Origin: UBA9926 sp913064795
GTDB taxonomy: Bacteria > Pseudomonadota > Gammaproteobacteria > Pseudomonadales > Azotimanducaceae
Assembly (NCBI GenBank): GCA_045560765.1
Contig: JBJKZD010000012.1
Span: 124,001-188,000 of the forward strand
DNA: 64,000 nucleotides
Reading direction: 5' to 3'
A program made the position numbers and the translations under genes. This document shows, one piece after another, positions 9,409 through 16,361 of the stretch (position 1 is the stretch's first letter; every line of letters starts with the position of its first letter). The notes under the pieces were generated by a model. The model was given only the letters and a program-made list of their open reading frames with translations. It searched no databases and was not told the origin of the DNA.

Positions 9409-10260
9409 ATGATAGAGAATTTAGAGACGCTCCTTGCGCTTTCTCGGTCTGGGACAATGATCGAAGCCAGCACCGAGCTGCGAATTTCTCAATCCGCGGT
9501 CAGCAAGCGCATTGCCGCTCTGGAAAAACATTACGACCGAAAACTGATCCAGAAGAAAGGGCGTCGGGTTGAGTTAACCCGCCATGGCCAAAAGCTCGTT
9601 GATAAAATTTCTCCCGTGCTTTCTGAATTGCGCGACCTTTTCCTCGAAGACTCGGCAGCCTCCAGGGGAGAGCTTTTAATCGGGGTATCCGACGCTATTT
9701 TGTCCTCCTGGGGCGCTCAAGCGTTTTTTGATATCAAGCGAGAAATGCCTGAAGTGCAATTCACTTTTCATGCTCACAGAACCTCTGTCGTCCTTGACCG
9801 GATTCGTTCGGGTGAATTTATGCTGGGGGTGTGCACGGGTCTTGATTCAATTGATACGGACCTTCAATCAGAAATACTGATGTATGAACCCATGGTGATC
9901 ATTCCCTCGGCACTCAAGAAAATCACTTGGAAGAAAGGGCAGGATCTTGATGTGATCAGCATTGAGGATCACTCCGGTGCTTGGCGATCGTTTGGTGATG
10001 AAGTCACCAAACTTGGAATTCACAGAGAGGTCGCTATGGAATCTTTCTTTAGCGTGGCCCAGCTGGCGATAGCGGGCTTTGGACATGCTCTGGTTCCGAT
10101 CGGGGTTGCCCGTACGCTGGGCGTTTCCGAGCAGAATTTCTTGAATCTAGGTGATCACGGGCTTAACCGGCCTGTGCGGTTTGTGGCGCGAAAATCGACC
10201 TATTCTTTGCCGGTGGTCATGAACTTTTTTAATGCCCTTCAGGGATATCTCAAAACTTGA
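9409..10260 (+). CDS. LysR-family transcriptional regulator
   Basis: A 283-residue LysR-type regulator: N-terminal winged helix-turn-helix (residues about 1-60, with LRISQSAVSKRIAALEKHY as the recognition region) and a C-terminal periplasmic-binding-like effector domain. ATG 9409 follows AAAGG at good spacing. It starts 33 nt after the carboxylase gene on the same strand, so it may be cotranscribed with it and respond to an acyl-CoA or related metabolite. That link is inferred from position only. Confidence 0.88.
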   Translation: MIENLETLLALSRSGTMIEASTELRISQSAVSKRIAALEKHYDRKLIQKKGRRVELTRHGQKLVDKISPVLSELRDLFLEDSAASRGELLIGVSDAILSSWGAQAFFDIKREMPEVQFTFHAHRTSVVLDRIRSGEFMLGVCTGLDSIDTDLQSEILMYEPMVIIPSALKKITWKKGQDLDVISIEDHSGAWRSFGDEVTKLGIHREVAMESFFSVAQLAIAGFGHALVPIGVARTLGVSEQNFLNLGDHGLNRPVRFVARKSTYSLPVVMNFFNALQGYLKT

Positions 10261-10262
10261 GA

Positions 10263-11513
10263 TTAGGGCTTTTTGTCAAGATCGACCAATGAAAACTGAT
10301 CCTTACCGGACGCGTTAGCAGGCGGATTTTGCGTTTCGTCCTCAAGGGATAGACTGCTTTCTCTCTCTTGGTTCATGGCGCTTTCTATCTCAGAATCAGT
10401 GAGCACGCCATCCTCATCGGCATCGACTTGCTTGCGAGCCTCTGGGTTTTCGTCGAGGGTGATTTTGAGCCGTAAATTGTTTCTCGAGTCGGCATTTTTC
10501 AGGGCTTCCTCGAGACTGATTTTTCCGTCTTTGTAGAGTTTGTAGAGTGCTCTGTCGAAGGTTTGCATACCCTGCTCCTCTGACTTCTCCATAAGCTCCT
10601 TTAAGTCAGTGACCGCGCCTTTGGCGATTAGATCTGCGGCTCTTGGTGTGCCAACTAAAATCTCAATGGCGGCCGCACGTTTGCCATCAACTGTCGGAAT
10701 CAGGCGCTGGGAAACGATGCCGCGCATGTTAAGGCTCAGATCTTGAAGCAATTGAGGGTGCCGCTCCTCTGGGAAAAAATTGATGATTCGGTCCATCGCC
10801 TGGTTTGCGCTGTTGGCGTGGAGCGTGGAAAGGCAAAGATGTCCGGTCTCAGCGAAAGCAAGCGCGTGTTCCATGGTTTCTCGATGGCGAATTTCGCCGA
10901 TCAAAATCACGTCAGGCGCCTGACGGAGTGTGTTGGCTAGCGCATGCTCGAACGAATCGGTATCCGCGCCGACTTCCCGCTGGTTCACGATGCAACCTTT
11001 ATGGTTGTGGGTGAATTCGACAGGGTCCTCAATGGTAATAATGTGGCCCTCTGTATTTTCGTTGCGATAATCAATCAATGCCGCCAGGGAAGTTGACTTG
11101 CCTGAACCTGTACCGCCGACAAACAACACCAAGCCGCGCTTTTGCATGATGAGCTGCATCAGCACCGGCGGTAGCCCTAGGTCTTTATAATTCGGTAAGT
11201 CGGTGCCTAATCGGCGAATGACCATTGAAACTTGATTCCGCTGCCGAAAAATATTCACTCGATAGCGGCCGAATCCGGAGCGTGAAATCGCAAGGTTCAT
11301 CTCTGGTGACTCTCTAAATTGCTCTCGCTGTTCGTCGTTCATGACGGAGTTGGCAATTTCTTCGATGTCACCGGGTTTCATGGTTTCATCGGACAACGGG
11401 GTTAATTTGCCAAATATTTTGGCGCTGGGAGGCGCTCCTGTAGAGTAATAAAGATCTGATCCTTCTTTTTCAGAAAGCATTTGAAGTGCATCTTCGAAGC
11501 TCAACTGAGGCAT
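10263..11513 (-). CDS. pilU: Type IV pilus retraction ATPase PilU with EF-hand-like tail
   Basis: A PilT/PilU family ATPase of 416 residues that powers pilus retraction at the inner membrane. FVGGTGSGKSTS (Walker A, near 130), IEDPVEF, GEIRHRETM and TGHLCLSTLHANSANQA (Walker B and His boxes) are intact. PilU rather than PilT is favoured by NIFRQRNQVSMVIRRLG and the ending QTFDRALYKLYKDGKIS. ATG 11513 is chosen because GGAG lies 6-7 nt upstream; an ATG at 11525 is possible. Unusually, after the normal family end (about residue 355) the protein continues with DADEDGVLTDSE (364-375), a textbook calcium-binding EF-hand loop, then an acidic low-complexity tail. The gene stands alone; no pilT is adjacent. 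Confidence 0.9.
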   Translation of the reverse strand: MPQLSFEDALQMLSEKEGSDLYYSTGAPPSAKIFGKLTPLSDETMKPGDIEEIANSVMNDEQREQFRESPEMNLAISRSGFGRYRVNIFRQRNQVSMVIRRLGTDLPNYKDLGLPPVLMQLIMQKRGLVLFVGGTGSGKSTSLAALIDYRNENTEGHIITIEDPVEFTHNHKGCIVNQREVGADTDSFEHALANTLRQAPDVILIGEIRHRETMEHALAFAETGHLCLSTLHANSANQAMDRIINFFPEERHPQLLQDLSLNMRGIVSQRLIPTVDGKRAAAIEILVGTPRAADLIAKGAVTDLKELMEKSEEQGMQTFDRALYKLYKDGKISLEEALKNADSRNNLRLKITLDENPEARKQVDADEDGVLTDSEIESAMNQERESSLSLEDETQNPPANASGKDQFSLVDLDKKP

Positions 11514-11559
11514 AAAAAACTCCATGGCCCTGGTGCTGAGGGCGCTCGTTTTGAGGAAT

Positions 11560-12756
11560 TTATGGGTATACCATAGATCGCCCGTCATGACTAAGCAACG
11601 ATAGTCGGTTGGTCTCAGCTGCCTCGGTATGGCCAATGACCTGGGCCCGAACGTTAAAAGTACTGGCAATGGCTATGGCTTCATCGGCGAGGTGGGCAGG
11701 AAGATAAACTTCCATGCGATGTCCCATATTGAAAACTTGATGCATTTCCCGAGGCTCTGTGCCTGAGGCGCGCTGAATTGCATCGAAAATCGGGGGTACG
11801 GGAAACAACTGGTCTTTGACGAAGTGAACGCCATGCCCGAACTTTAGGCATTTCGTTTGCGCGCCGCCTGAGCAATGAATAATGCCAGAGAGGGATGATC
11901 CCATCTCTTTAATGAGCTGCTTGATCACTGGCGCGTAGGTGCGCGTTGGGCTCAGAAGCCCTTCACCAACGGTCATTGAATCCATACCGGGCAGCGGGTC
12001 GCTCAATCGGTAGGGTCCGCAGTAGGCGAGATCGCTCGGGGTTGCTGGATCAAAAGTCTCAGGGTAGTGCTCCCCATAATAAGGGCTTAAGAGGTCATGC
12101 CGAGCACTGGTCAAGCCATTGCTGCCGATACCGCTGTTCGGTGTGCTTTCATAGTAACTCTGTCCATCTGAGGCGAGGCCGACGATCACCATGTCTGGGG
12201 CAATGGCGTTGCTGATAATGCTTTCTCGAGGCAGCCGAACAACGGCATTACTGTCGACGGTGAGTGTGCCCGTCAAATCACCGACATCAGCAGTTTCACC
12301 ACCGCCGGGAATCAGTTCGACGCCGAGATCGCGCATGGATTGGATAAAGGCCTCACTGCCCTCAATCAGCGCCCTGATGACCTCCCCTGGACAGTTGCGC
12401 GCGTTGCGGTTGATGGTATTGGAGATCAAGATATGATCGACGGCGCCAACGCAAATGAGATCATCAAGATTCATCACGATACTGTCTTGAGAAATGCCCT
12501 TGAAAACGTCGGTGTCACCGGTTTCTCGATAATGCAGGTAAGCGAGAATGGACTTCGTGCCGCTGCCATCGGCATGGATAACATTGCAATAATCCTGATC
12601 GCCGCCTAAAACGTCTGGCGCGACCTTGCAGAAGCTACCTGGAAACAACCCGGGATCGAGCTGATCCACCACCTGATGGACGTCTTGCTTCTCGGCGCTG
12701 ACACCACGTGCCGTGTATCGAGGTGATGCAACCTTGGAATGTTCAGATTCGTTCAA
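11560..12756 (-). CDS. purM: Phosphoribosylformylglycinamidine cyclo-ligase (AIR synthetase), long type
   Basis: A 398-residue PurM-like enzyme, which closes the imidazole ring of AIR in purine synthesis. Landmarks: HADGSGTKSILAYL, NLDDLICVGA, PGGGETADVGDLTGT, GSNGLTSARHDLL, SPTRTYAPVIK, HCSGGAQTK and FNMGHRMEVY. The spacing and wording of these blocks, and the length (gammaproteobacterial PurM is about 345), match what I recall of the PurM form common in Bacteroidetes rather than the E. coli type. The start is TTG at 12756 with GAGGG upstream; no better ATG exists near the N terminus. No purN follows, unlike the usual purMN pair. Whether another purM exists in the genome is unknown. Confidence 0.85.
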   Translation of the reverse strand: MNESEHSKVASPRYTARGVSAEKQDVHQVVDQLDPGLFPGSFCKVAPDVLGGDQDYCNVIHADGSGTKSILAYLHYRETGDTDVFKGISQDSIVMNLDDLICVGAVDHILISNTINRNARNCPGEVIRALIEGSEAFIQSMRDLGVELIPGGGETADVGDLTGTLTVDSNAVVRLPRESIISNAIAPDMVIVGLASDGQSYYESTPNSGIGSNGLTSARHDLLSPYYGEHYPETFDPATPSDLAYCGPYRLSDPLPGMDSMTVGEGLLSPTRTYAPVIKQLIKEMGSSLSGIIHCSGGAQTKCLKFGHGVHFVKDQLFPVPPIFDAIQRASGTEPREMHQVFNMGHRMEVYLPAHLADEAIAIASTFNVRAQVIGHTEAAETNRLSLLSHDGRSMVYP

Positions 12757-12940
12757 AAAATCGCCCTCGAAGGTTGCTTGTTTTAGAGTCTTGACTCAAA
12801 GCCAGTATAACTTCTAAACCGCATTCGCGTCTTGTCATCAGCCTACGACACCGCTTTTAGAGATGGTTTTTACACGGTTTTCATTCAGGGTGCCTGAATC
12901 TGACCTGTTGGGCGATTGGAGTCCCCTCCCAGCGTCGTTT

Positions 12941-12957
12941 GCCAGTATAATGCTGGC
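12941..12957 (+). promoter_or_regulatory. TATAAT box inside a small inverted repeat before hisH
   Basis: GCCAG-TATAATG-CTGGC places a perfect -10 hexamer (12946-12951) within a 5-bp inverted repeat, 25 nt before the hisH start. No convincing -35 sits 17 nt upstream. This could be an activator- or repressor-controlled promoter. Confidence 0.4.
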
Positions 12958-12975
12958 GCGAAGAAGGAGCATGTT

Positions 12976-13608
12976 GTGGGCCATTCGGTCATCATCGTTG
13001 ATTATGAAGCCGGAAACCTCGGGAGCGTTTATCGTGCCTGTGAGGCTGTAGGCCTTAAAGCGCGTGTTTCTGCAGACCCCAAGACGATCGTCGAGGCGGA
13101 TCGGGTTATTTTTCCTGGGGTGGGTACTGCGGAATCAGCGATGGTCACACTGAGCCGATTGGGGCTCGATGAAGCGTTGTTAGCATTTGCTCAATCAGGC
13201 CGACCGCTTCTGGGCATTTGTTTGGGGTTGCAAATTTTACTGGATCGCACGGAAGAAGGAGATCGCACATGCTTGGGCCTCATTCCAGGGGAGTGCCGCC
13301 GTTTCGACTTCGAAGGCGCTGAGAACAAGGTGCCCCAAATCGGCTGGAATGCCGTCAATGCACTCCAAGACCATCCCATTCATAAAGGCATGCCGACCGG
13401 TGCTGAGTTTTATTTTGTGCATTCCTACTATGCCGTACCAACCTTTGAGGCCGACGTGATCGCTCAAACAACGTATGGCGAGCGGACGTTTGCTAGCGTG
13501 ATTGGTCGAGATAATCTGTTTGCAACACAGTTTCATCTCGAAAAGAGCGGTCGATTCGGTCTTGAATTGTTAGCCGCTTTTGGTCAGTGGGGTGGTGCTG
13601 GATGTTGA
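12976..13608 (+). CDS. hisH: Imidazole glycerol phosphate synthase, glutaminase subunit
   Basis: A 210-residue class I glutamine amidotransferase that feeds ammonia to HisF. The nucleophile is Cys82 in GICLGLQ, and the His-Glu pair is in FHLEKSG near the C terminus; VDYEAGNLGSV is the conserved N terminus. GTG 12976 is chosen because AAGGAG lies 7 nt upstream; the ATG at 12971 is out of frame. It overlaps hisF by 7 nt. No other histidine genes are nearby, so this is a detached hisHF pair. Function could be histidine synthesis or, as for some detached pairs, amination of another sugar or imidazole substrate. Confidence 0.9.
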   Translation: MGHSVIIVDYEAGNLGSVYRACEAVGLKARVSADPKTIVEADRVIFPGVGTAESAMVTLSRLGLDEALLAFAQSGRPLLGICLGLQILLDRTEEGDRTCLGLIPGECRRFDFEGAENKVPQIGWNAVNALQDHPIHKGMPTGAEFYFVHSYYAVPTFEADVIAQTTYGERTFASVIGRDNLFATQFHLEKSGRFGLELLAAFGQWGGAGC

Positions 13609-14381
13609 GTAAACGGGTCGTTGCTTGTTTGGATGTAAAAGATGGCCAATTGGCTAAAAGCATCAAGTTTGTCGATACCCAAACCATTGGGGATCCAGTG
13701 GCAAAAGCTCGGCAATACTATCAAGAAGGACTTGATGAGTTGGTCTTCTACGACATCACTGCATCAAGCGACAATCGAAATATTATGCTCGATGTTGTCG
13801 CGAACGTTGCTCAGGAGATTTTCATTCCCTTTTCTGTCGGCGGGGGCATTCGAACCCTCGGAGATGCTGATGCGCTACTCAGAGCAGGCGCGGAGAAAAT
13901 TAATGTGAATTCCGCCGCAGTCCTTCGGCCGACGTTGATCAAAGACTGTGCCCAAGCGATTGGCGCCCAAAATACGGTCTTGTCGATGGATGTTCGACAA
14001 GTAGCGCCTAATACCGCCTGCCCCAGTGGGTATGAAGTAGTGATCAATGGTGGCCGTAAAGCCATGGGTCTTGATGCAATCCAATGGGCCAAGGAAGGGT
14101 GTGCGCTGGGAGCCGGGGAAATCGTAGTGAATTCGATCGATGCCGATGGTACTAAGGAAGGCTATGAGATCAATTTGACACGGTGGGTTTCAGAGGCAGT
14201 GTCGGTGCCTGTGGTGGCATCTGGCGGGGCAGGAACCCCAGCGCATTTGGCGGAAGTTCTGACGGAAGGCAAAGCGGATGCGGCGTTGGTGGCGTCTATG
14301 GTCCATTATGGACACTTCACCATTAGCGAGATTAAAGCCTATTTGACTGAGCAGGGTGTTAAGGTGAGAACCCTCTACTGA
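13602..14381 (+). CDS. hisF: Imidazole glycerol phosphate synthase, cyclase subunit
   Basis: A 259-residue TIM barrel with both catalytic aspartates: Asp11 in VACLDV and the one in LSMDVRQV (about 129). FSVGGGIRTLGD and VVASGGAGTPAH are the phosphate-binding loops. ATG 13602 overlaps the hisH stop, showing translational coupling. The wording (KDGQLAKSIKF, GYEVVINGGRKAMGLD, NSIDADGTKEGYE) differs from the usual gammaproteobacterial HisF (NGRVVKGVNF) and is closer to the form I recall from deltaproteobacteria. Together with AIR-forming PurM next door, it sits at the purine-histidine junction (HisF releases AICAR). Confidence 0.9.
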   Translation: MLSKRVVACLDVKDGQLAKSIKFVDTQTIGDPVAKARQYYQEGLDELVFYDITASSDNRNIMLDVVANVAQEIFIPFSVGGGIRTLGDADALLRAGAEKINVNSAAVLRPTLIKDCAQAIGAQNTVLSMDVRQVAPNTACPSGYEVVINGGRKAMGLDAIQWAKEGCALGAGEIVVNSIDADGTKEGYEINLTRWVSEAVSVPVVASGGAGTPAHLAEVLTEGKADAALVASMVHYGHFTISEIKAYLTEQGVKVRTLY

Positions 14382-14403
14382 AAGGATCAATGCAGGCGAT
14401 CGA

Positions 14404-14607
14404 GTGTCCGACCCAGAAAAAATTGCAGAGTTAGAGATGAAATTGGCTTTTCAGGAAGATCAATTGCAAAAGCTGGAGGAGGCGGTTCTCACCCAGCAGC
14501 GGCAGATCTTGGCGCTCGAAGACAGTGTGCGGTTGCTCTCTGATCAGCTAAAGCAGATCAATCAGGGCGACACAAAAAGCCCCGAAGGTCCACCGCCCCA
14601 TTATTGA
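14404..14607 (+). CDS. slyX: SlyX family protein
   Basis: A 67-residue coiled-coil protein beginning in the LEMKLAFQEDQLQKLEEAV pattern and ending PPPHY, both hallmarks of SlyX, a widespread small protein of unknown function. GTG at 14404 is the assumed start; an AAGGA lies somewhat far upstream (14381-14386). It follows hisF by 22 nt. Confidence 0.82.
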   Translation: MSDPEKIAELEMKLAFQEDQLQKLEEAVLTQQRQILALEDSVRLLSDQLKQINQGDTKSPEGPPPHY

Positions 14608-14682
14608 TCGTCATCGCTAGAAATGCTCTAGGTTTAGGATGGTTGATCTAGAACGATATTGGATAGAGACCAGGAGAATGAA

Positions 14683-15657
14683 ATGAAAGCCATTGTCGTC
14701 AATGAGTCACAGGCGCTGGTTTGGACCGAAGCTCAGATCGGTGAGCCGGGGCCCCATGAGATTTTGATTGAAGTCAGGGCGTCTGCCGTTAATCGGGCAG
14801 ATCTCATGCAGCGTCGTGGTCTTTATCCGCCGCCCCAGGGCGCCTCTCAAATTATGGGATTAGAGTGTGCGGGTGTTGTCTTAGCTGTCGGCAGTGCGGT
14901 GACTCGCCATGGACCGGGTGATTCAGTTTGCGCGTTGTTGGCCGGAGGCGGCTATGCCGAGCGGGTGCTCGTCGATGAGGGCAGTGCGGTCTCAATTCCC
15001 GCAGGACTGGATTTTGAATCTGCAGCAGCGCTGCCCGAGGTTTTTGCCACAGCCTGGCTTAACCTTTTCATTGAAGCCGGGTTGCAGCCAGGAGAGCGGG
15101 TCGTTTTGCATGCGGGGGCCAGCGGCGTGGGTACTGCCGGCATACAGCTTTGTCGGGCCTTTGGGGCTGAATGTTTTGTAACCGCAGGGTCAACAGAAAA
15201 AATTCAGGCTTGCTTGGGCCTAGGAGCAGCAGGCGGGCACGATCGTAGGAATGGCAGTTTTTTGGAGGCTCTCAGTGCGCTCTGGCCCGAGGGTTGTGAC
15301 GTCATCCTGGATCCCGTGGGTGGGCAATACCTATCTGATAATCTCGATGGGCTCAGAATGAATGGCCGATTAGTCCTCATTGGACTGATGGGCGGTGCAG
15401 CCTGTGAAATTAATCTAGCGAAGTTAATGATGAAACGGCTCAAGGTGGTGGGGTCAACCCTGCGGACTCGGCCTCTCCCGGAAAAGACCTCAGTGATGGC
15501 CGAGCTTGAGCAATATGTATGGCCCAAAATCGAAGAGGGTGAGATCAAGCCCATTATCCACGAGGTCTTCCCAATGGATCGCGCGGAAGATGCTCAAGCG
15601 TTGGTGGCCTCGGATGTGACGGTTGGTAAGGTGATACTCAAAGTGGGCGGGGTTTAA
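14683..15657 (+). CDS. NADPH:quinone oxidoreductase, zinc-free MDR family
   Basis: A 324-residue medium-chain reductase of the quinone oxidoreductase / p53-inducible gene 3 group. ATG 14683 has AGGAG 6 nt upstream; longer in-frame starts are not needed. Typical segments are ASAVNRADLMQRRGLYPPP, GLECAGVVLAVG, HAGASGVGTAGIQLCRAFGA (dinucleotide binding, around residue 145) and NGRLVLIGLMGG. It lacks the structural zinc cysteines of alcohol dehydrogenases. It likely reduces quinones or enones using NADPH. It is the last gene before a 365-nt gap containing tandem repeats and a terminator for the opposing gene. Confidence 0.88.
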   Translation: MKAIVVNESQALVWTEAQIGEPGPHEILIEVRASAVNRADLMQRRGLYPPPQGASQIMGLECAGVVLAVGSAVTRHGPGDSVCALLAGGGYAERVLVDEGSAVSIPAGLDFESAAALPEVFATAWLNLFIEAGLQPGERVVLHAGASGVGTAGIQLCRAFGAECFVTAGSTEKIQACLGLGAAGGHDRRNGSFLEALSALWPEGCDVILDPVGGQYLSDNLDGLRMNGRLVLIGLMGGAACEINLAKLMMKRLKVVGSTLRTRPLPEKTSVMAELEQYVWPKIEEGEIKPIIHEVFPMDRAEDAQALVASDVTVGKVILKVGGV

Positions 15658-15808
15658 ACAGGGGTCGGTGGTTAAAAGGCGCGGATATCAAAAGATGATG
15701 TTGGATAATAGAGACAGCTAAGAGCGTTGGTTAGAGGTCCCTAGAGAAGAAACTGTGCAGCGTTCAAATAAAACGGTACAGCGTGGTAAAAGAAGTTTTT
15801 TACAACTG

Positions 15809-15880
15809 AAAAGCAGCACTTTAGAGAAGCAGCACTTTAGAAAAGCAGTACTTTCAATAAGACGCACCTTTAAAATGAAG
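15809..15880. repeat. Tandem repeat, 16-nt unit
   Basis: AAAAGCAGCACTTTAG (15809-15824), AGAAGCAGCACTTTAG (15825-15840), AAAAGCAGTACTTTCA (15841-15856) and a decayed ATAAGACGCACCTTTA (15857-15872) follow each other exactly. A looser repeat (TGCAGCGTTCAAATAAAACGG / TACAGCGTGGTAAAAG) lies just before, from 15753. The rest of the gap from 15658 shows no gene. Confidence 0.85.
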
Positions 15881-15949
15881 CTTCTCACTGAAATCAGGAT
15901 TGACACAAGCGTGTAATCCCTCGGAAAAAAAGCTAATTTATAGGCACAG

Positions 15950-15974
15950 AAAAACCAGCCATCTTGATGGCTGG
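15950..15974 (-). terminator. Intrinsic terminator of the cold-shock gene
   Basis: Read on the minus strand, CCAGCCATC-AA-GATGGCTGG forms a perfect 9-bp stem with a 2-nt loop followed by five T residues. It lies about 50 nt after the cold-shock stop codon. Confidence 0.85.
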
Positions 15975-16022
15975 CCTGGATGTTTAAGCGGTTTGACGCG
16001 ACGAGCGATAACCGTGATGCGG

Positions 16023-16232
16023 CTAAACCTCAGCGACATCCTCTGCTTGAAACCCCTTTTCCGTTTCTGAGATCACGAACTCAACGCTTGCGCCTTGTTT
16101 CAGCGTTCGAAAACCCTCGCCCCGGATCGAGCGAAAATGAACAAAAACGTCCTCACCGGATTCACGCTCAATAAAACCAAAACCTTTGGAATCATTGAAC
16201 CACTTCACCGTCCCCATTTGTCTATCTGACAT
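16023..16232 (-). CDS. Cold-shock domain protein (CspA family)
   Basis: A 69-residue single-domain nucleic-acid chaperone. RNP1 (KGFGFI) and RNP2 (VFVHF) are intact, and MGTVKWFNDSKGFGFIE is the family opening. ATG 16232 follows AGAGGTGGGAAAG; a GTG three codons earlier is a weaker alternative. A strong terminator follows the stop. It binds single-stranded RNA or DNA; whether it is cold-induced cannot be seen. Confidence 0.93.
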   Translation of the reverse strand: MSDRQMGTVKWFNDSKGFGFIERESGEDVFVHFRSIRGEGFRTLKQGASVEFVISETEKGFQAEDVAEV

Positions 16233-16361
16233 CTTTCCCACCTCTTGTTTTACTTAGCGCATTCCTACGCTCGGGAATAATTAATGCACAGACGAGCCAG
16301 CTTGTCCAAGTATTTTTTTGAATGATTACGGGTAATCATTCAAAATGAGCATGAAACGAGT

